From Aeropyrum camini SY1 = JCM 12091 (GTDB taxonomy: Archaea > Thermoproteota > Thermoprotei_A > Sulfolobales > Acidilobaceae), in contig NC_022521.1 of NCBI RefSeq assembly GCF_000591035.1, positions 1 to 64,000 on the forward strand: 64,000 nucleotides of DNA, read 5' to 3'. The notes under the pieces were generated by a model. That model was not told the DNA's origin. It saw only the letters and a program-made list of their open reading frames with translations, and ran no database searches. Below are positions 26,863 to 35,830 of this stretch, piece by piece. The number at the start of each line of letters is the position of its first letter. Within the stretch, counting starts at the first letter, position 1. Made by a program: the position numbers and the translations under genes.

Positions 26863-27732
26863 ATGCGCTTTAGGCTCCAGTCTAGAAGGCTGATGAGGCT
26901 CCTCAGGGTGGACATAATCCTCATAAACATCATTGCATGGTGCTTCGCTCTGGTGTGGCTGCTCCCATTCATAGGAGTGTTCATGGTGTCTGTACGGCCC
27001 TACGGAGAGGTTATTGTGAAGGGGTGGTGGAACATACTCGACGCCACGTTCACCATGGACAATTATATTAAAGCCTGGTCTTACGACCCGTACTCCGTCT
27101 CAGGCGGCTATATAAACTCCCTGATAGTAGCGCTACCTGCAACCATAGTACCCGTGGCCGCGGCGTCGCTAGCCGCCTACGGGTTCTCCAGATTCTCCTT
27201 CCCCCTGAGGAGCTACCTCTTCCTACTGATAATACTGCTGATGGCCCTCCCCCAGCAGATTGTAGTTGTACCCCTCTTCCTCCTACTCAAGGACCTCAGG
27301 CTAATCAACACCTTTCCAGGCATAATTCTCGTCCACAGCGCCTGGGGTATGGCGTGGATAACGTTCTTTATGAAGAACTTCTTCGACATACTCCCCCGGG
27401 AGGTAGAGGAGGCGGCGAGGGTCGACGGGGCCTCGGACTTCAAAATATTCTACAATATAGTGCTCCCCATGAGCCTCCCAGGAATCCTATCGGCATCAGT
27501 CCTCCAGTTCACATGGGTCTGGAGCAGCTTCTTCTTCGAGCTCATCTTCCTGATAGACCCTGAGAAGTGGGTCATAACCCAGAGGATAGCTAACATGAAG
27601 GGAACCTACTTTGTCGACTGGGGGCTGATAGCCGCTGGCTCCGTCTTCGCGATGGCGGTTCCCCTCGCGGTATACATGCTCCTCCAGAGATACTATATAC
27701 GGGGGTTCGTCGGATGGGCGGTAAAGGGGTGA
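26863..27732 (+). CDS. Sugar ABC transporter permease, MalG-like
   Basis: The 289-residue product has six membrane segments and the EAA loop EEAARVDGASDFKIFYNIVL (about 182-201). ATG at 26863 behind GGTGAGAGG. It starts 6 bases after the MalF-like gene and forms the second half of the membrane channel. Confidence 0.92.
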   Translation: MRFRLQSRRLMRLLRVDIILINIIAWCFALVWLLPFIGVFMVSVRPYGEVIVKGWWNILDATFTMDNYIKAWSYDPYSVSGGYINSLIVALPATIVPVAAASLAAYGFSRFSFPLRSYLFLLIILLMALPQQIVVVPLFLLLKDLRLINTFPGIILVHSAWGMAWITFFMKNFFDILPREVEEAARVDGASDFKIFYNIVLPMSLPGILSASVLQFTWVWSSFFFELIFLIDPEKWVITQRIANMKGTYFVDWGLIAAGSVFAMAVPLAVYMLLQRYYIRGFVGWAVKG

Positions 27733-27739
27733 CCTTGGA

Positions 27740-28846
27740 ATGGGAGAGATAGTGCTGGAGGGCGTGGTTAAAAGGTTCGGCAGGGTGGTCGCAGTAGACC
27801 ACGTAGACCTCAAGATAAGGGATGGGGAGTTCTTCGTCCTCCTAGGCCCGAGCGGCTGCGGGAAGACGACGACACTCAGGCTGATAGCGGGGCTCGAGTA
27901 CCCGGATGAGGGTAGGATACTGATTGACGGTGAGGACGTCACCTATAAGGATCCGAAGGATAGGAACGTGGCCATGGTCTTCCAGAACTACGCCCTCTAC
28001 CCTCACATGACAGTGTTTGACAACATAGCATTCACCCTATACCTGAGGAGGAAGGAGATGGGGCTGACGAAGGATGATATCAGGAGGAGGGTTCTAGAGG
28101 TGGCGAAGCTCCTCAGGATCGAGGATCTCCTAGACAGGAAGCCGGGCCAGCTAAGTGGGGGCCAGCAGCAGAGGGTGGCCCTGGCTAGAGCCCTGGTTAG
28201 GAGGCCGAAGGTCTGGCTTATGGATGAGCCCCTCAGCAACCTAGACGCCCTGCTGAGGCTTGCCATGAGGGCGGAGCTGAAGAAGCTTCAGAAGGACCTG
28301 GGCATAACCACTGTCTACGTTACACACGACCAGGCTGAGGCGTTAAGCATGGCGGACAGGATTGCCGTTATGAATAAGGGTAGGGTAGTCCAGGTCGGCA
28401 CGCCGGAGGAGGTCTACCTGAGGCCGAAGCACGTGTTCGTTGCAACATTCATCGGAGCGCCTCCAATGAACCTTATAGAGTGTACCATAGACGCTGTGGG
28501 CGAGGACCTCTGGATCTCGTGCCCAGGATTCTCGAGGAGGGTTCCGGATGAGGCCAGGAAGGCTATAGAGTCTGCTGGAGTGAAGAAAGTGTACCTGGGT
28601 ATAAGGCCCGAGTTTATCTCGGTGTCGAAGCATGAGGCCGAGGGCTCAATACAGGGCAGGGTCTATGTAGTCGAGCCCCTTGGCTCCGAGTATATTGTAA
28701 ACGTGGACATAGGGGACGGGCTGATCGTCAAGGCTAAGATCCTCGGCCCGAAGGAGAAGCTCTCCCCCGGCGAGAAGGTCTATCTCAACATGGATTGGAG
28801 CAAAATCAAGATATTCGACTACAAGACTGGGGAGGCGTTGGCGTGA
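27740..28846 (+). CDS. Sugar ABC transporter ATPase, MalK/UgpC family
   Basis: The 368-residue product has Walker A GPSGCGKTTTLR (about 36-47), the Q-loop MVFQNYALYPHMTVFDNIAF, signature LSGGQQQRVALARAL, Walker B VWLMDEPLSNLDA and the switch His in YVTHDQAEA, followed by a C-terminal TOBE regulatory domain of about 120 residues typical of sugar importers. ATG at 27740, 7 bases after the permease. It powers import of the still unknown sugar. Confidence 0.95.
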   Translation: MGEIVLEGVVKRFGRVVAVDHVDLKIRDGEFFVLLGPSGCGKTTTLRLIAGLEYPDEGRILIDGEDVTYKDPKDRNVAMVFQNYALYPHMTVFDNIAFTLYLRRKEMGLTKDDIRRRVLEVAKLLRIEDLLDRKPGQLSGGQQQRVALARALVRRPKVWLMDEPLSNLDALLRLAMRAELKKLQKDLGITTVYVTHDQAEALSMADRIAVMNKGRVVQVGTPEEVYLRPKHVFVATFIGAPPMNLIECTIDAVGEDLWISCPGFSRRVPDEARKAIESAGVKKVYLGIRPEFISVSKHEAEGSIQGRVYVVEPLGSEYIVNVDIGDGLIVKAKILGPKEKLSPGEKVYLNMDWSKIKIFDYKTGEALA

Positions 28847-28955
28847 GCCGCGGCAGCCGCTATTAGTGCGGTGATACAGCATCCCCCGCAAGCCGCAGCA
28901 TCCCAATACGCTTTAACACGCGAGGCAACCCAAAACTCATGGGAGCCGGGTCCAG

Positions 28956-29753
28956 GTGTGCCGGGCCTTGTGGAGCCTCGGGGAGGCTGTGAGAAGGGCG
29001 AGGGCTAGGAGCGAAGTCCTCGAGAGAATATATAGCTCGTTGGGTTGCAGATCGCAGGGAGGCTTTGTCCAAGCGCTATGGAGAGGCTGGGAGATGAGGG
29101 GGATTGCCCTCATATCGGAGTATAAAAGGTGTGCTCCGGGGCGGTTTGTAGCGTATATCGAGCCCTGGACCTACTCCAGCCTCGTCGCCGGGTTTTCCAC
29201 GGCCTTCTCGGTCTTGACCGAGCCATACTGGTTCTGCGGGTCACCCGATATAATACAAGTGTTCCTAGAGACAGGTCTGCCTGTGCTGCATAAGGACTTC
29301 GTCGTCGGCCGCGGCCAGCTCCTCCAGGCGGCCTGCCACGGAGCCTCAGCCGCCCTAGTGATTCTCGACACCGTCGGGTGGAGGAGTCTAGATAATATCT
29401 ACAGCCAGGCGAGGGATATGGGTTTGGACCTGCTGGTTGAGACTTTCAGAGGCGGAGATGCAGCAGCCGTGGCAGGCTCCTACCCGGGGGTGGCTGTGGG
29501 GATTAACTCCCGAGACCTCTCCACCCTAAAGGTAGATTATATGAGGATGCTGGTGGAGCTTGAGCTAGCCTCGTCTAAGGGGCCTGGAAGAGCTTTGTAT
29601 GTTGCTGAGAGTGGGATAGATGCTCCAGATAAGGCTGCGGAGGCTGTGGGGAGGGGTGCCAAAGCCGTGCTCGTGGGTACTGCGATGATGAAGAAGCCCG
29701 AGCTCGCCAGGGAGATTATAGAGGCCGTTAAAGGGCGGCTGAGCAGCGTCTAG
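28956..29753 (+). CDS. trpC: Indole-3-glycerol-phosphate synthase
   Basis: The 265-residue barrel enzyme shows the catalytic residues in order: ISEYKRCAPG (Glu and Lys), VLHKDFVV (second Lys), LLVETF (Glu), VGINSRDL (Asn) and VAESGI (Glu). It closes the indole ring in tryptophan synthesis. Start is GTG at 28956; no strong ribosome site, and a TTTAA word at about 28911 may be its promoter. It faces trpF tail to tail with a 26-base overlap, so it is separated from the other trp genes by strand. Confidence 0.92.
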   Translation: MCRALWSLGEAVRRARARSEVLERIYSSLGCRSQGGFVQALWRGWEMRGIALISEYKRCAPGRFVAYIEPWTYSSLVAGFSTAFSVLTEPYWFCGSPDIIQVFLETGLPVLHKDFVVGRGQLLQAACHGASAALVILDTVGWRSLDNIYSQARDMGLDLLVETFRGGDAAAVAGSYPGVAVGINSRDLSTLKVDYMRMLVELELASSKGPGRALYVAESGIDAPDKAAEAVGRGAKAVLVGTAMMKKPELAREIIEAVKGRLSSV

Positions 29754-30390
29754 CGCTGTATACAAACCAGGCCACAAGCCCAGGATCCTTAGCCCCAGGA
29801 ACACCGCTCTCCACACCCCTGCTTACATCCAGGAGGAAAGCGCCCGTCGAGGCGGCCTCACAGGCCGAGGCTGGTGTGAGCCCTCCCGCCAGCCCCAGCC
29901 TGGGAATGCAGCCAGCCGCCCTGGCGGCCATGCGGAGTGGGAGCGGGGCTCCCGAGCCCTTAGCGGCGTCCAGCAGGAGGTACTCCAGCCTAACCCCCTC
30001 ACTCTTCAATACTCTCCAGTACATGCAGGGGTCCATGGGTCTCCAAACCTTTTCCGTCCACTCGATAACAAGTGCTAGGGACAGGCCATACTGTTCGAGG
30101 ACCTGCGATAGCCTGACTGCCTCAAGCGGGTCTATTGGTGAGTGGTACTGGAGGACCTCGACTCCGGATGAGAACGCTACGCGGGCCGCCTCGCCCGGGC
30201 TATAACCGTGTAGCACAGCGACAGCAGCCGAGGTCCTCGCGTGAGATGCGAGGTCTCGTATGTGGCTTGGCGGTAAAACCCTGGGTGATGATACCCTCTT
30301 TGAAGACACGAACCCAATGTAGTCGACCAGGCCGTCTAGCATCGCCACGCTTTCAACCCTAGATACGCCGCAGACCTTAACCCTAACCAT
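29728..30390 (-). CDS. trpF: Phosphoribosylanthranilate isomerase
   Basis: The 220-residue product begins MVRVKVCGVSR, carrying the general-acid Cys of TrpF, and shows LLLDAAKGSGAP (catalytic Asp), RLGLAGGLTP and LDVSRGVESGVPGAKD at the phosphate-binding end. The ATG at 30390 overlaps the end of trpB by 8 bases and gives the normal N-terminus; the open frame upstream of it is trpB shadow. Last gene of the reverse trpA-trpB-trpF unit. Confidence 0.92.
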   Translation of the reverse strand: MVRVKVCGVSRVESVAMLDGLVDYIGFVSSKRVSSPRVLPPSHIRDLASHARTSAAVAVLHGYSPGEAARVAFSSGVEVLQYHSPIDPLEAVRLSQVLEQYGLSLALVIEWTEKVWRPMDPCMYWRVLKSEGVRLEYLLLDAAKGSGAPLPLRMAARAAGCIPRLGLAGGLTPASACEAASTGAFLLDVSRGVESGVPGAKDPGLVAWFVYSARRCSAAL

Positions 30391-31663
30391 CACCACCCCC
30401 CTCCACGAATCTTGTGTAGGCGTCAACGTCAAGCAGGCCGTGGCCGCTAAGATTGAAAACAATGGTGACCCCGCCGTTCCCAGCCTCTCTCCGGGCCACC
30501 ATAGCAGCAGCCGCTATTGCATGCGCGCTCTCTGGAGCCGGTATGATCCCCTCGCTCCTGGCGAATAGCATGGCGTGCCTGAGGACCTCGGACTCCCCTA
30601 GGGCGACCGCCTCGACTATACCCAGCTTCCTAAGCAGGCTGAGGCTAGGGGCAGCGGCGTGGTAGCGCAGCCCAGCCGAGTGGAGAGGCGGGGGGACATG
30701 GTCCTTGCCTAGACTGTACATCTTGGCTAATGGTAGAACAGTCCCGGCGTCGAGACCGTCGTACATGTACCTCCCGCCCGTAAGCTTGGGGGAGGCGGTG
30801 CTCTCGGCCGCTATGAAACGGGTCTTCTCGAAACCCTCGCCCCGCAGCCAAGCACCTATAGCAGGGTAAGTGAAGCCCGCGAAGTTGCTCCCTCCCCCGA
30901 CGCAGGCTATCATGTAGTCAGGCTCGTCCCTAAGCTGGGAGAGGACCTCGAGGCCTATTACCGTCTGGAGGATTAGAACGGCCTCCATCACAGAGCCAGG
31001 TAGATACCTTCTATCGGGGCTTGAGAGCGTGTATTCAACCGCCTCCGCTATTGCAAGACCCAGAGAGCCTGGGTGGGACTCCCCCATCTCCGCCAGAGCC
31101 TTCCGCCCGTTCTCGGTGACACTGCTTGGGCTCGAGTAGACGGTTGCGCCGAGGACCTCCATGAGCCTCCTCCTACCAGCCTTCGACCTGTAGCTAGACG
31201 CTGTCATGAATACAGTGGTCTTCAGGGCGAACATGGAGGCTGCAGTAGAAGCTGCAAGACCCCACTGGCCCGCCCCCGTCTCAGTTACAACCTCTGAGGC
31301 GCCATCGAGCCTCGCATAGTAGGCCTGCGGTATAGCGGTGTTTATCTTGTGGCTCCCCGTGGGTAGAACCCCCTCGAACTTGTAAAATATCTTCACTCCT
31401 CCACCAACGCCTAGAGCCTTCTCAAACCCCTTGGCCCTCGCGAGCGGCGTAGGCCTCCCTATCTTCATGTAGGCGTCGAGGACCTCGCCGGGTATATCGA
31501 TGTATTTGTCTAGAGTGTACTCCAGCTCTATCAGGCGGGAGGGGAGTATCTCCACGAGCCTGGCAATCCTGGAGCCCTCATCATCAAGCGGGTCTATCAT
31601 GGGTGGGAGGGGTTCGGGCAGGTCCGCTGCTATATTATACCACCGTGTAGGAAGCCTAGCCAA
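30383..31663 (-). CDS. trpB: Tryptophan synthase beta chain, TrpB2 type
   Basis: The 426-residue product has the N-terminal extension RWYNIAADLPEPLPPMIDP that marks TrpB2-type chains rather than classical TrpB, the PLP lysine in TGSHKINTAIPQ (about residue 109), and the phosphate-binding Gly-rich loop in CVGGGSNFAGF. It joins indole and serine to tryptophan. The TTG start at 31663 overlaps the end of trpA by 8 bases, and its own end overlaps trpF by 8 bases, so translation is probably coupled. Confidence 0.93.
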   Translation of the reverse strand: MARLPTRWYNIAADLPEPLPPMIDPLDDEGSRIARLVEILPSRLIELEYTLDKYIDIPGEVLDAYMKIGRPTPLARAKGFEKALGVGGGVKIFYKFEGVLPTGSHKINTAIPQAYYARLDGASEVVTETGAGQWGLAASTAASMFALKTTVFMTASSYRSKAGRRRLMEVLGATVYSSPSSVTENGRKALAEMGESHPGSLGLAIAEAVEYTLSSPDRRYLPGSVMEAVLILQTVIGLEVLSQLRDEPDYMIACVGGGSNFAGFTYPAIGAWLRGEGFEKTRFIAAESTASPKLTGGRYMYDGLDAGTVLPLAKMYSLGKDHVPPPLHSAGLRYHAAAPSLSLLRKLGIVEAVALGESEVLRHAMLFARSEGIIPAPESAHAIAAAAMVARREAGNGGVTIVFNLSGHGLLDVDAYTRFVEGGGDG

Positions 31664-32435
31664 CGCTCACCACCAAAGCCTTCCTAATAGAGCAGAGCAG
31701 GTTGGCAACGCTATCAAGCCCCCCAGACCTATACCTCCTAACAACCTCAGAGCCCACAACAACGGCGTCGGCTCCAGCCATAACAACGCTCTCCGCAGCC
31801 TCAGGCGTCCTTATAGAGAAGCCCGCTAGGAGATAGGTCCTAGGGCCTATGATGCTTCTAGCAAGCCTCAGGTTCCTGTATATAGCTACAGGCAGTTTAA
31901 CGCCCGTGGCCGGCTGGAGCCCAAGGTATATTAGGAGGGGGTTGGTGGATGCAAGCTTAGACAGTATTTTGTGGGGGAATTTGCTGCTCACAAAAAACGA
32001 AGGCTTCATCCCATACATCCTAATGACATCTATGTAATCGCCAATCCTGTCAAAATACTCGAAGAGGAGGTCGGGAGAGAGTACAGATATCGCCTCAGCC
32101 TGGGCAGCGGCCTCCACCAGAGCTTTCACATCCCCACCGAACTCTGAGAGGTACGACATCAAGATAACCGGCTTTCCAAGCCGGATACCAGCCTCCCTCG
32201 CCAAGGTAACAGCGCCTCTGAGACCACTGGCGAGACCCGAGGCTTCCCTGTGTGTAAGCCTTATAACCGGGCCGTCGTAGATCGGCCTCTTAGCTGGTAT
32301 ACCCAGCTCCATAAAGTCGATGCAGCCTCCTATACTAGATATTATCGAGAGGAACGTGTGGGGCGAAGGCCACCCTATAGTTAGATATGCTGACGAGCCG
32401 GGTCTAGGTAGGTCCATTGGCTCGGCAACGCTCAC
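31656..32435 (-). CDS. trpA: Tryptophan synthase alpha chain
   Basis: The 259-residue barrel protein keeps the catalytic Glu in FMELGIPAKRP (about residue 43) and the catalytic Asp in IYDGPVI, plus YLGLQPATGVKLP and the phosphate loop VVVGSEVVRRY. It splits indole-glycerol phosphate to indole for TrpB. It is slightly short against the usual 260-270 residues, mainly from compact loops. GTG at 32435, which sits about 30 bases after a TATA-like box, so the message may start almost at the codon. First gene of the reverse trp unit. Confidence 0.92.
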   Translation of the reverse strand: MSVAEPMDLPRPGSSAYLTIGWPSPHTFLSIISSIGGCIDFMELGIPAKRPIYDGPVIRLTHREASGLASGLRGAVTLAREAGIRLGKPVILMSYLSEFGGDVKALVEAAAQAEAISVLSPDLLFEYFDRIGDYIDVIRMYGMKPSFFVSSKFPHKILSKLASTNPLLIYLGLQPATGVKLPVAIYRNLRLARSIIGPRTYLLAGFSIRTPEAAESVVMAGADAVVVGSEVVRRYRSGGLDSVANLLCSIRKALVVSVG

Positions 32436-32738
32436 CCCGGCCTTTACTCTAGATAGGCAAGTCCCATTTAAACATTATGAATCGAATATCAGGCCGGAAG
32501 CTATATTAGCTCTCGCTCCATTCTACGTTGACCCCCGGTGCTCAAGATGAGCCAATGGTAATCCTCTCCTCAAACACCTCCTCGCCTCCCTCCTCCATGC
32601 ATAGCCCCAACACCGCCATCCCAGGCCGCCTGAGGCGTAGAGTCGATCAGGTAAAAGCCGCCAGTGGAAACCCAGAGCTTCACCACACTGTAGTCGAAGC
32701 GTGTCCACCATCGGACAGCGGAAAGGGGGTGCTGAGCA
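32436..32738. other. Divergent trpA/trpD control region
   Basis: On the minus strand a TTTAAAT box (about 32465-32473) suits trpA. On the plus strand the nearest good box is CTATATTA (about 32502-32509), which would leave a leader of about 200 bases before trpD. That leader can be read as a 73-codon frame (TTG 32528 to TGA 32749) overlapping the trpD start by 11 bases; its composition does not convince me that it is a gene. A small CGCC-TGA-GGCG hairpin lies near 32628-32638. Confidence 0.4.
32465..32473 (-). promoter_or_regulatory. TATA-like box of trpA-trpB-trpF
   Basis: GTTTAAATG on the minus strand, about 30-38 bases before the GTG of trpA. Confidence 0.5.
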
Positions 32739-33788
32739 TTGAGCCGTGATGCTGGTAGACTCTACAAGGAGATCCTGGAGAAACTAGCATCCGGCGAGGA
32801 CCTCAGCCTCTATGAGGCGTACAAAGTCGGGATCGGGCTTCTAACCTCGCCACCTCCCGAAGCTGTTGTGGGCGCTATACTCTTCGGGCTTAGGGTCAAA
32901 GGGGAGAGGCCGGATGAGATTGCTGGATTTGCAAGGGCGCTACGTGAAACTTGCATCCGGGTGGCTTTCGGCAAGCCCCTCCTGGATACTGCAGGGACCG
33001 GAGGAGATGGCAGCCACACTCTCAATGTCTCGACCGCCGCCTCTATAGTTGCGAGCGCGGCGGGAGCTTACGTTGCAAAACACGGTAACAGGGCCATAAC
33101 CAGCGCGTCGGGCAGTGCGGACGTCCTCGAGGCACTGGGATACAATGTATCCCACGGGCCAGAGGAGGCTAGATGCATGCTCGAGAAGGCCAGGTTCACC
33201 TTCCTGTTCGCGCCTCGCTACCACGGTTCTATGAGGAATGTCATGCCCGTGAGGAGGGCGCTCGGCGTTCGGACAGTGTTTAACCTAGTGGGCCCCCTGT
33301 CCAACCCCGCGGGGGCTTCGAGGCAGACTATCGGTGTGGCAACTGCCAAGCTAGCCCCCCTCATCGCCGAGGCAGCGTCTCACCTAGGGTATGAGAAGGC
33401 AGTGGTTGTCCACGGATCTCCAGGCATAGACGAGTTCAGCGTCTTCGGGGATACGCTAGTCTATGAAGTTGGAAGAGGTACGGAATCGTACCACGTATCG
33501 CCCGAGGACCTGGGACTCCGGAAACACCGGTTGTCAGACGTTAGAGTCTCAAGCGTTGAGGAGAGCGCCGCAAGGATAGTTAGGGTTCTCGAGGGGAGGG
33601 GGAGACCTGCCGATAGGGACTTTATACTCGCAAACGCTGCCGCAGCACTCTACGCTTACGGCATGGCAAGGGATCTCAAGGATGGAGTGGAGATTTCCCT
33701 CCAGGCTATAGAGGGCGGAGCGGCCAGGAGGCATCTAGACAATATAATAGAGGCTAACAAGCTTTGCACGGGTGAGGCGAGTGCCTAG
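32739..33788 (+). CDS. trpD: Anthranilate phosphoribosyltransferase
   Basis: The 349-residue product has the PRPP-binding word LDTAGTGGDGSHTLNVSTAA (about 86-105), the KHGNRAITSASGSADVLEAL anthranilate/PRPP region and FLFAPRYHGSM. It is the second step of the tryptophan branch. TTG start at 32739 with GGGGGTG about 9 bases upstream. It overlaps trpE by 8 bases and starts the forward trpD-trpE-trpG unit. Confidence 0.93.
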   Translation: MSRDAGRLYKEILEKLASGEDLSLYEAYKVGIGLLTSPPPEAVVGAILFGLRVKGERPDEIAGFARALRETCIRVAFGKPLLDTAGTGGDGSHTLNVSTAASIVASAAGAYVAKHGNRAITSASGSADVLEALGYNVSHGPEEARCMLEKARFTFLFAPRYHGSMRNVMPVRRALGVRTVFNLVGPLSNPAGASRQTIGVATAKLAPLIAEAASHLGYEKAVVVHGSPGIDEFSVFGDTLVYEVGRGTESYHVSPEDLGLRKHRLSDVRVSSVEESAARIVRVLEGRGRPADRDFILANAAAALYAYGMARDLKDGVEISLQAIEGGAARRHLDNIIEANKLCTGEASA

Positions 33789-35088
33789 CCCCCTCCTACA
33801 TTGGGACGGCTGCGTTAAAGAGTCGATCCATAGCATCCCCAGCCCCCGGGGACTCGCCGCCGCGGCAATATTGTCGGGGGAGGAGTATGTAGCTCTGTTA
33901 GAGAGCGGGGGAGGCCTGCAAAACAGGTCTAGGTTCACCTTCCTAGCCCTCGGTGCCAGGGACGCCTTCAGGCAGGAGGGCATCCCAGGCGTCTATAGGA
34001 ATCTCGGTAGGTTTCTAGAGGATAGGCGCTGCGACACAATACCCTGCAGAGATATGGCAGTATTCACCCTCAGCTACGATTCTGTCGGAGACAAGGAGGA
34101 TTGGCTGGCGCCACGGCTGGGCGGTCACCACTGGCCCATAGCCCTGGCTTTCGAGCCTGAGAAGCTCATGATTTATGACCACGCTGCGGAACGGGTCATA
34201 TCCTGCCCTAGATCGCCCACACTCTCACCAGCGAGAGGCCAAGGCGGTTTTAGGGTGGAGGGGAAGATCTACTCCACCACGAGGGAGGTCTTCGAGGATC
34301 GCGTGACGAAGGCCATCGGCGAGATAGAGAGGGGGGAGGCTTTCCAGATAGTTCTCTCCAGGGTTGAGAGGCTGTACTATAAGGGGAGCCTCTTCACGGC
34401 ATACCTAAGGCTGGCAGGCGTGAATCCCAGCCCCTACATGTATTATATGAAGGCTGAGGACCTTGAGATATTCGGCACAAGCCCGGAGCTCCTCATCAAG
34501 CTAGATAAGGGAAGGCTTGAGACACACCCCATAGCCGGTACAAGGCCTAGGGCCAGGGGCTCGTCGGACGTGTGCCTCGAGGAAGAGCTGTTGGGGGACG
34601 AGAAGGAGGTTGCAGAGCATATAATGCTGGTCGACCTCGCTAGAAACGATCTCGCATCAATAGCAGAACCCGGCACAGTGGAGGTCACAAGCTTCATGGA
34701 CATTGAGAAGTACAGCCATGTAATGCACATAGTGTCAAGGGTCGAGGCTAAGGCCAGAGCAGGCTTAGCCTTCTACGAAGCCGTCTCCCATACACTACCC
34801 GCCGGCACGGTGAGCGGGGCCCCAAAGCCGAGAGCCATGGAGATAATATCCAGGCTGGAGCCAGAGCCCCGCGGCCCCTATGCAGGGGCCGTCGGCATAG
34901 GGGGCTCCAACGCGGGGGAGGCAGCCATAATCATTAGGAGTGGATGGACTGTTGGAGAAGGAGTTCTCGAGATTAGGGCTGGCGCCGGGATTGTATACGA
35001 CTCCAAGCCTTCGAGAGAGTTCATGGAGACAGAGTACAAGCTCGCAGCGCTGAGAAGGATACTGAAGAACGGTTCGAACCAGGGGTAG
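33781..35088 (+). CDS. trpE: Anthranilate synthase component I
   Basis: The 435-residue product carries the chorismate-enzyme core: THPIAGTRPRARG, ELLGDEKEVAEHIMLVDLAR and HTLPAGTVSGAPKPRAMEII. The N-terminal word LLES (residues 39-42) is the known tryptophan feedback site, so end-product inhibition is expected. I chose the GTG at 33781, which overlaps the trpD stop by 8 bases and has GTGAGG upstream; a GTG three codons earlier is also open. It partners with TrpG, whose gene follows 6 bases later. Confidence 0.92.
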   Translation: MPSPLLHWDGCVKESIHSIPSPRGLAAAAILSGEEYVALLESGGGLQNRSRFTFLALGARDAFRQEGIPGVYRNLGRFLEDRRCDTIPCRDMAVFTLSYDSVGDKEDWLAPRLGGHHWPIALAFEPEKLMIYDHAAERVISCPRSPTLSPARGQGGFRVEGKIYSTTREVFEDRVTKAIGEIERGEAFQIVLSRVERLYYKGSLFTAYLRLAGVNPSPYMYYMKAEDLEIFGTSPELLIKLDKGRLETHPIAGTRPRARGSSDVCLEEELLGDEKEVAEHIMLVDLARNDLASIAEPGTVEVTSFMDIEKYSHVMHIVSRVEAKARAGLAFYEAVSHTLPAGTVSGAPKPRAMEIISRLEPEPRGPYAGAVGIGGSNAGEAAIIIRSGWTVGEGVLEIRAGAGIVYDSKPSREFMETEYKLAALRRILKNGSNQG

Positions 35089-35094
35089 CCCTCC

Positions 35095-35676
35095 GTGCTT
35101 GCTTTGGTTTTAGACAACTACGATAGCTTCGTTTACAACATAGTAGATTATCTAGCGAGGCTTGGCATAAAAAGCATAGTGGTTAGAAACGATGAGATAA
35201 AACCGAGGGCAGTGGAGAGGATAAGGCCTGACATGATAATAATATCGCCCGGCCCAGGAAACCCCCTCAACAGGCGTGACATAGGAGTCTCGGGAGAGGT
35301 TGTAAGAATCTATGGGCCCAAGACGCCGGTGCTAGGTGTTTGCCTCGGCCACCAAGTGATAGGGTTGGTGTTTGGAGCAAAGATAAGGAGGGCAAGGACT
35401 ATAAGACATGGCAAGCTATCGCCAGTGGAACACTATTCCGGCAACCTCTATAGAGGTATACCGAGGGTCTTCAGAGCCATGAGGTACCACAGCCTGGTGA
35501 TCGACGAGGTTCCCAGCGAGGCCCTGGAGGTCAACGCGGGTAGCCTTGATGATAGGAAGATCATGGGAGTGAGGCATGTGGAGCACCCCATACACGGCGT
35601 TCAATTCCACCCTGAAAGCATTGGAACCGGATATGGCCTAGACATCCTGAGGAACTTTGTGGACAACCCGTACTAG
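35095..35676 (+). CDS. trpG: Anthranilate synthase component II (glutamine amidotransferase)
   Basis: The 193-residue class I amidotransferase has the oxyanion word SPGPGNP, the nucleophile Cys in LGVCLGHQVIG (about residue 82) and the His-Glu pair in GVQFHPESIGT. It supplies ammonia to TrpE. GTG start with AGGGGT upstream. Its position next to trpE favours the tryptophan role over the para-aminobenzoate role. Confidence 0.93.
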   Translation: MLALVLDNYDSFVYNIVDYLARLGIKSIVVRNDEIKPRAVERIRPDMIIISPGPGNPLNRRDIGVSGEVVRIYGPKTPVLGVCLGHQVIGLVFGAKIRRARTIRHGKLSPVEHYSGNLYRGIPRVFRAMRYHSLVIDEVPSEALEVNAGSLDDRKIMGVRHVEHPIHGVQFHPESIGTGYGLDILRNFVDNPY

Positions 35677-35727
35677 TTTTCCCGCCTCACATATTGAGTT
35701 AAAGCAGCACGTATAGCAAGTAGGAGC

Positions 35728-35757
35728 AAATTCTGTATATAGCTCTATATAGAATTT
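35728..35757 (+). promoter_or_regulatory. Long imperfect palindrome over the pst operon promoter
   Basis: Arms AAATTC-TG-TATATAG and CTATATA-GAATTT are separated by CT: 13 paired bases with one 2-base bulge. The right arm contains a TATA-like word (CTATATA), so a protein bound here would block or alter promoter use. It lies about 75 bases before the pstS ATG. Confidence 0.6.
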
Positions 35758-35830
35758 TGGATGGTCTATGCGTTATTTATGGGGAGAATATAGCCACTAT
35801 AAAGAACCAATTACAACCGGAGGAGCGGAG

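Noticed and set aside
32523-32711. Trp-rich 62-codon frame on the minus strand upstream of trpA (GWRCWGYAW)
   Set aside because: Attractive as a tryptophan leader peptide, but the trpA TATA-like box lies between it and trpA, so it would not be on the trpA message. The Trp codons follow from CCA-rich text on the other strand.
35069-35078. GGTTCGAACC, resembling a tRNA T-arm
   Set aside because: It lies in the last codons of trpE and no D-arm, anticodon arm or acceptor stem can be built around it.
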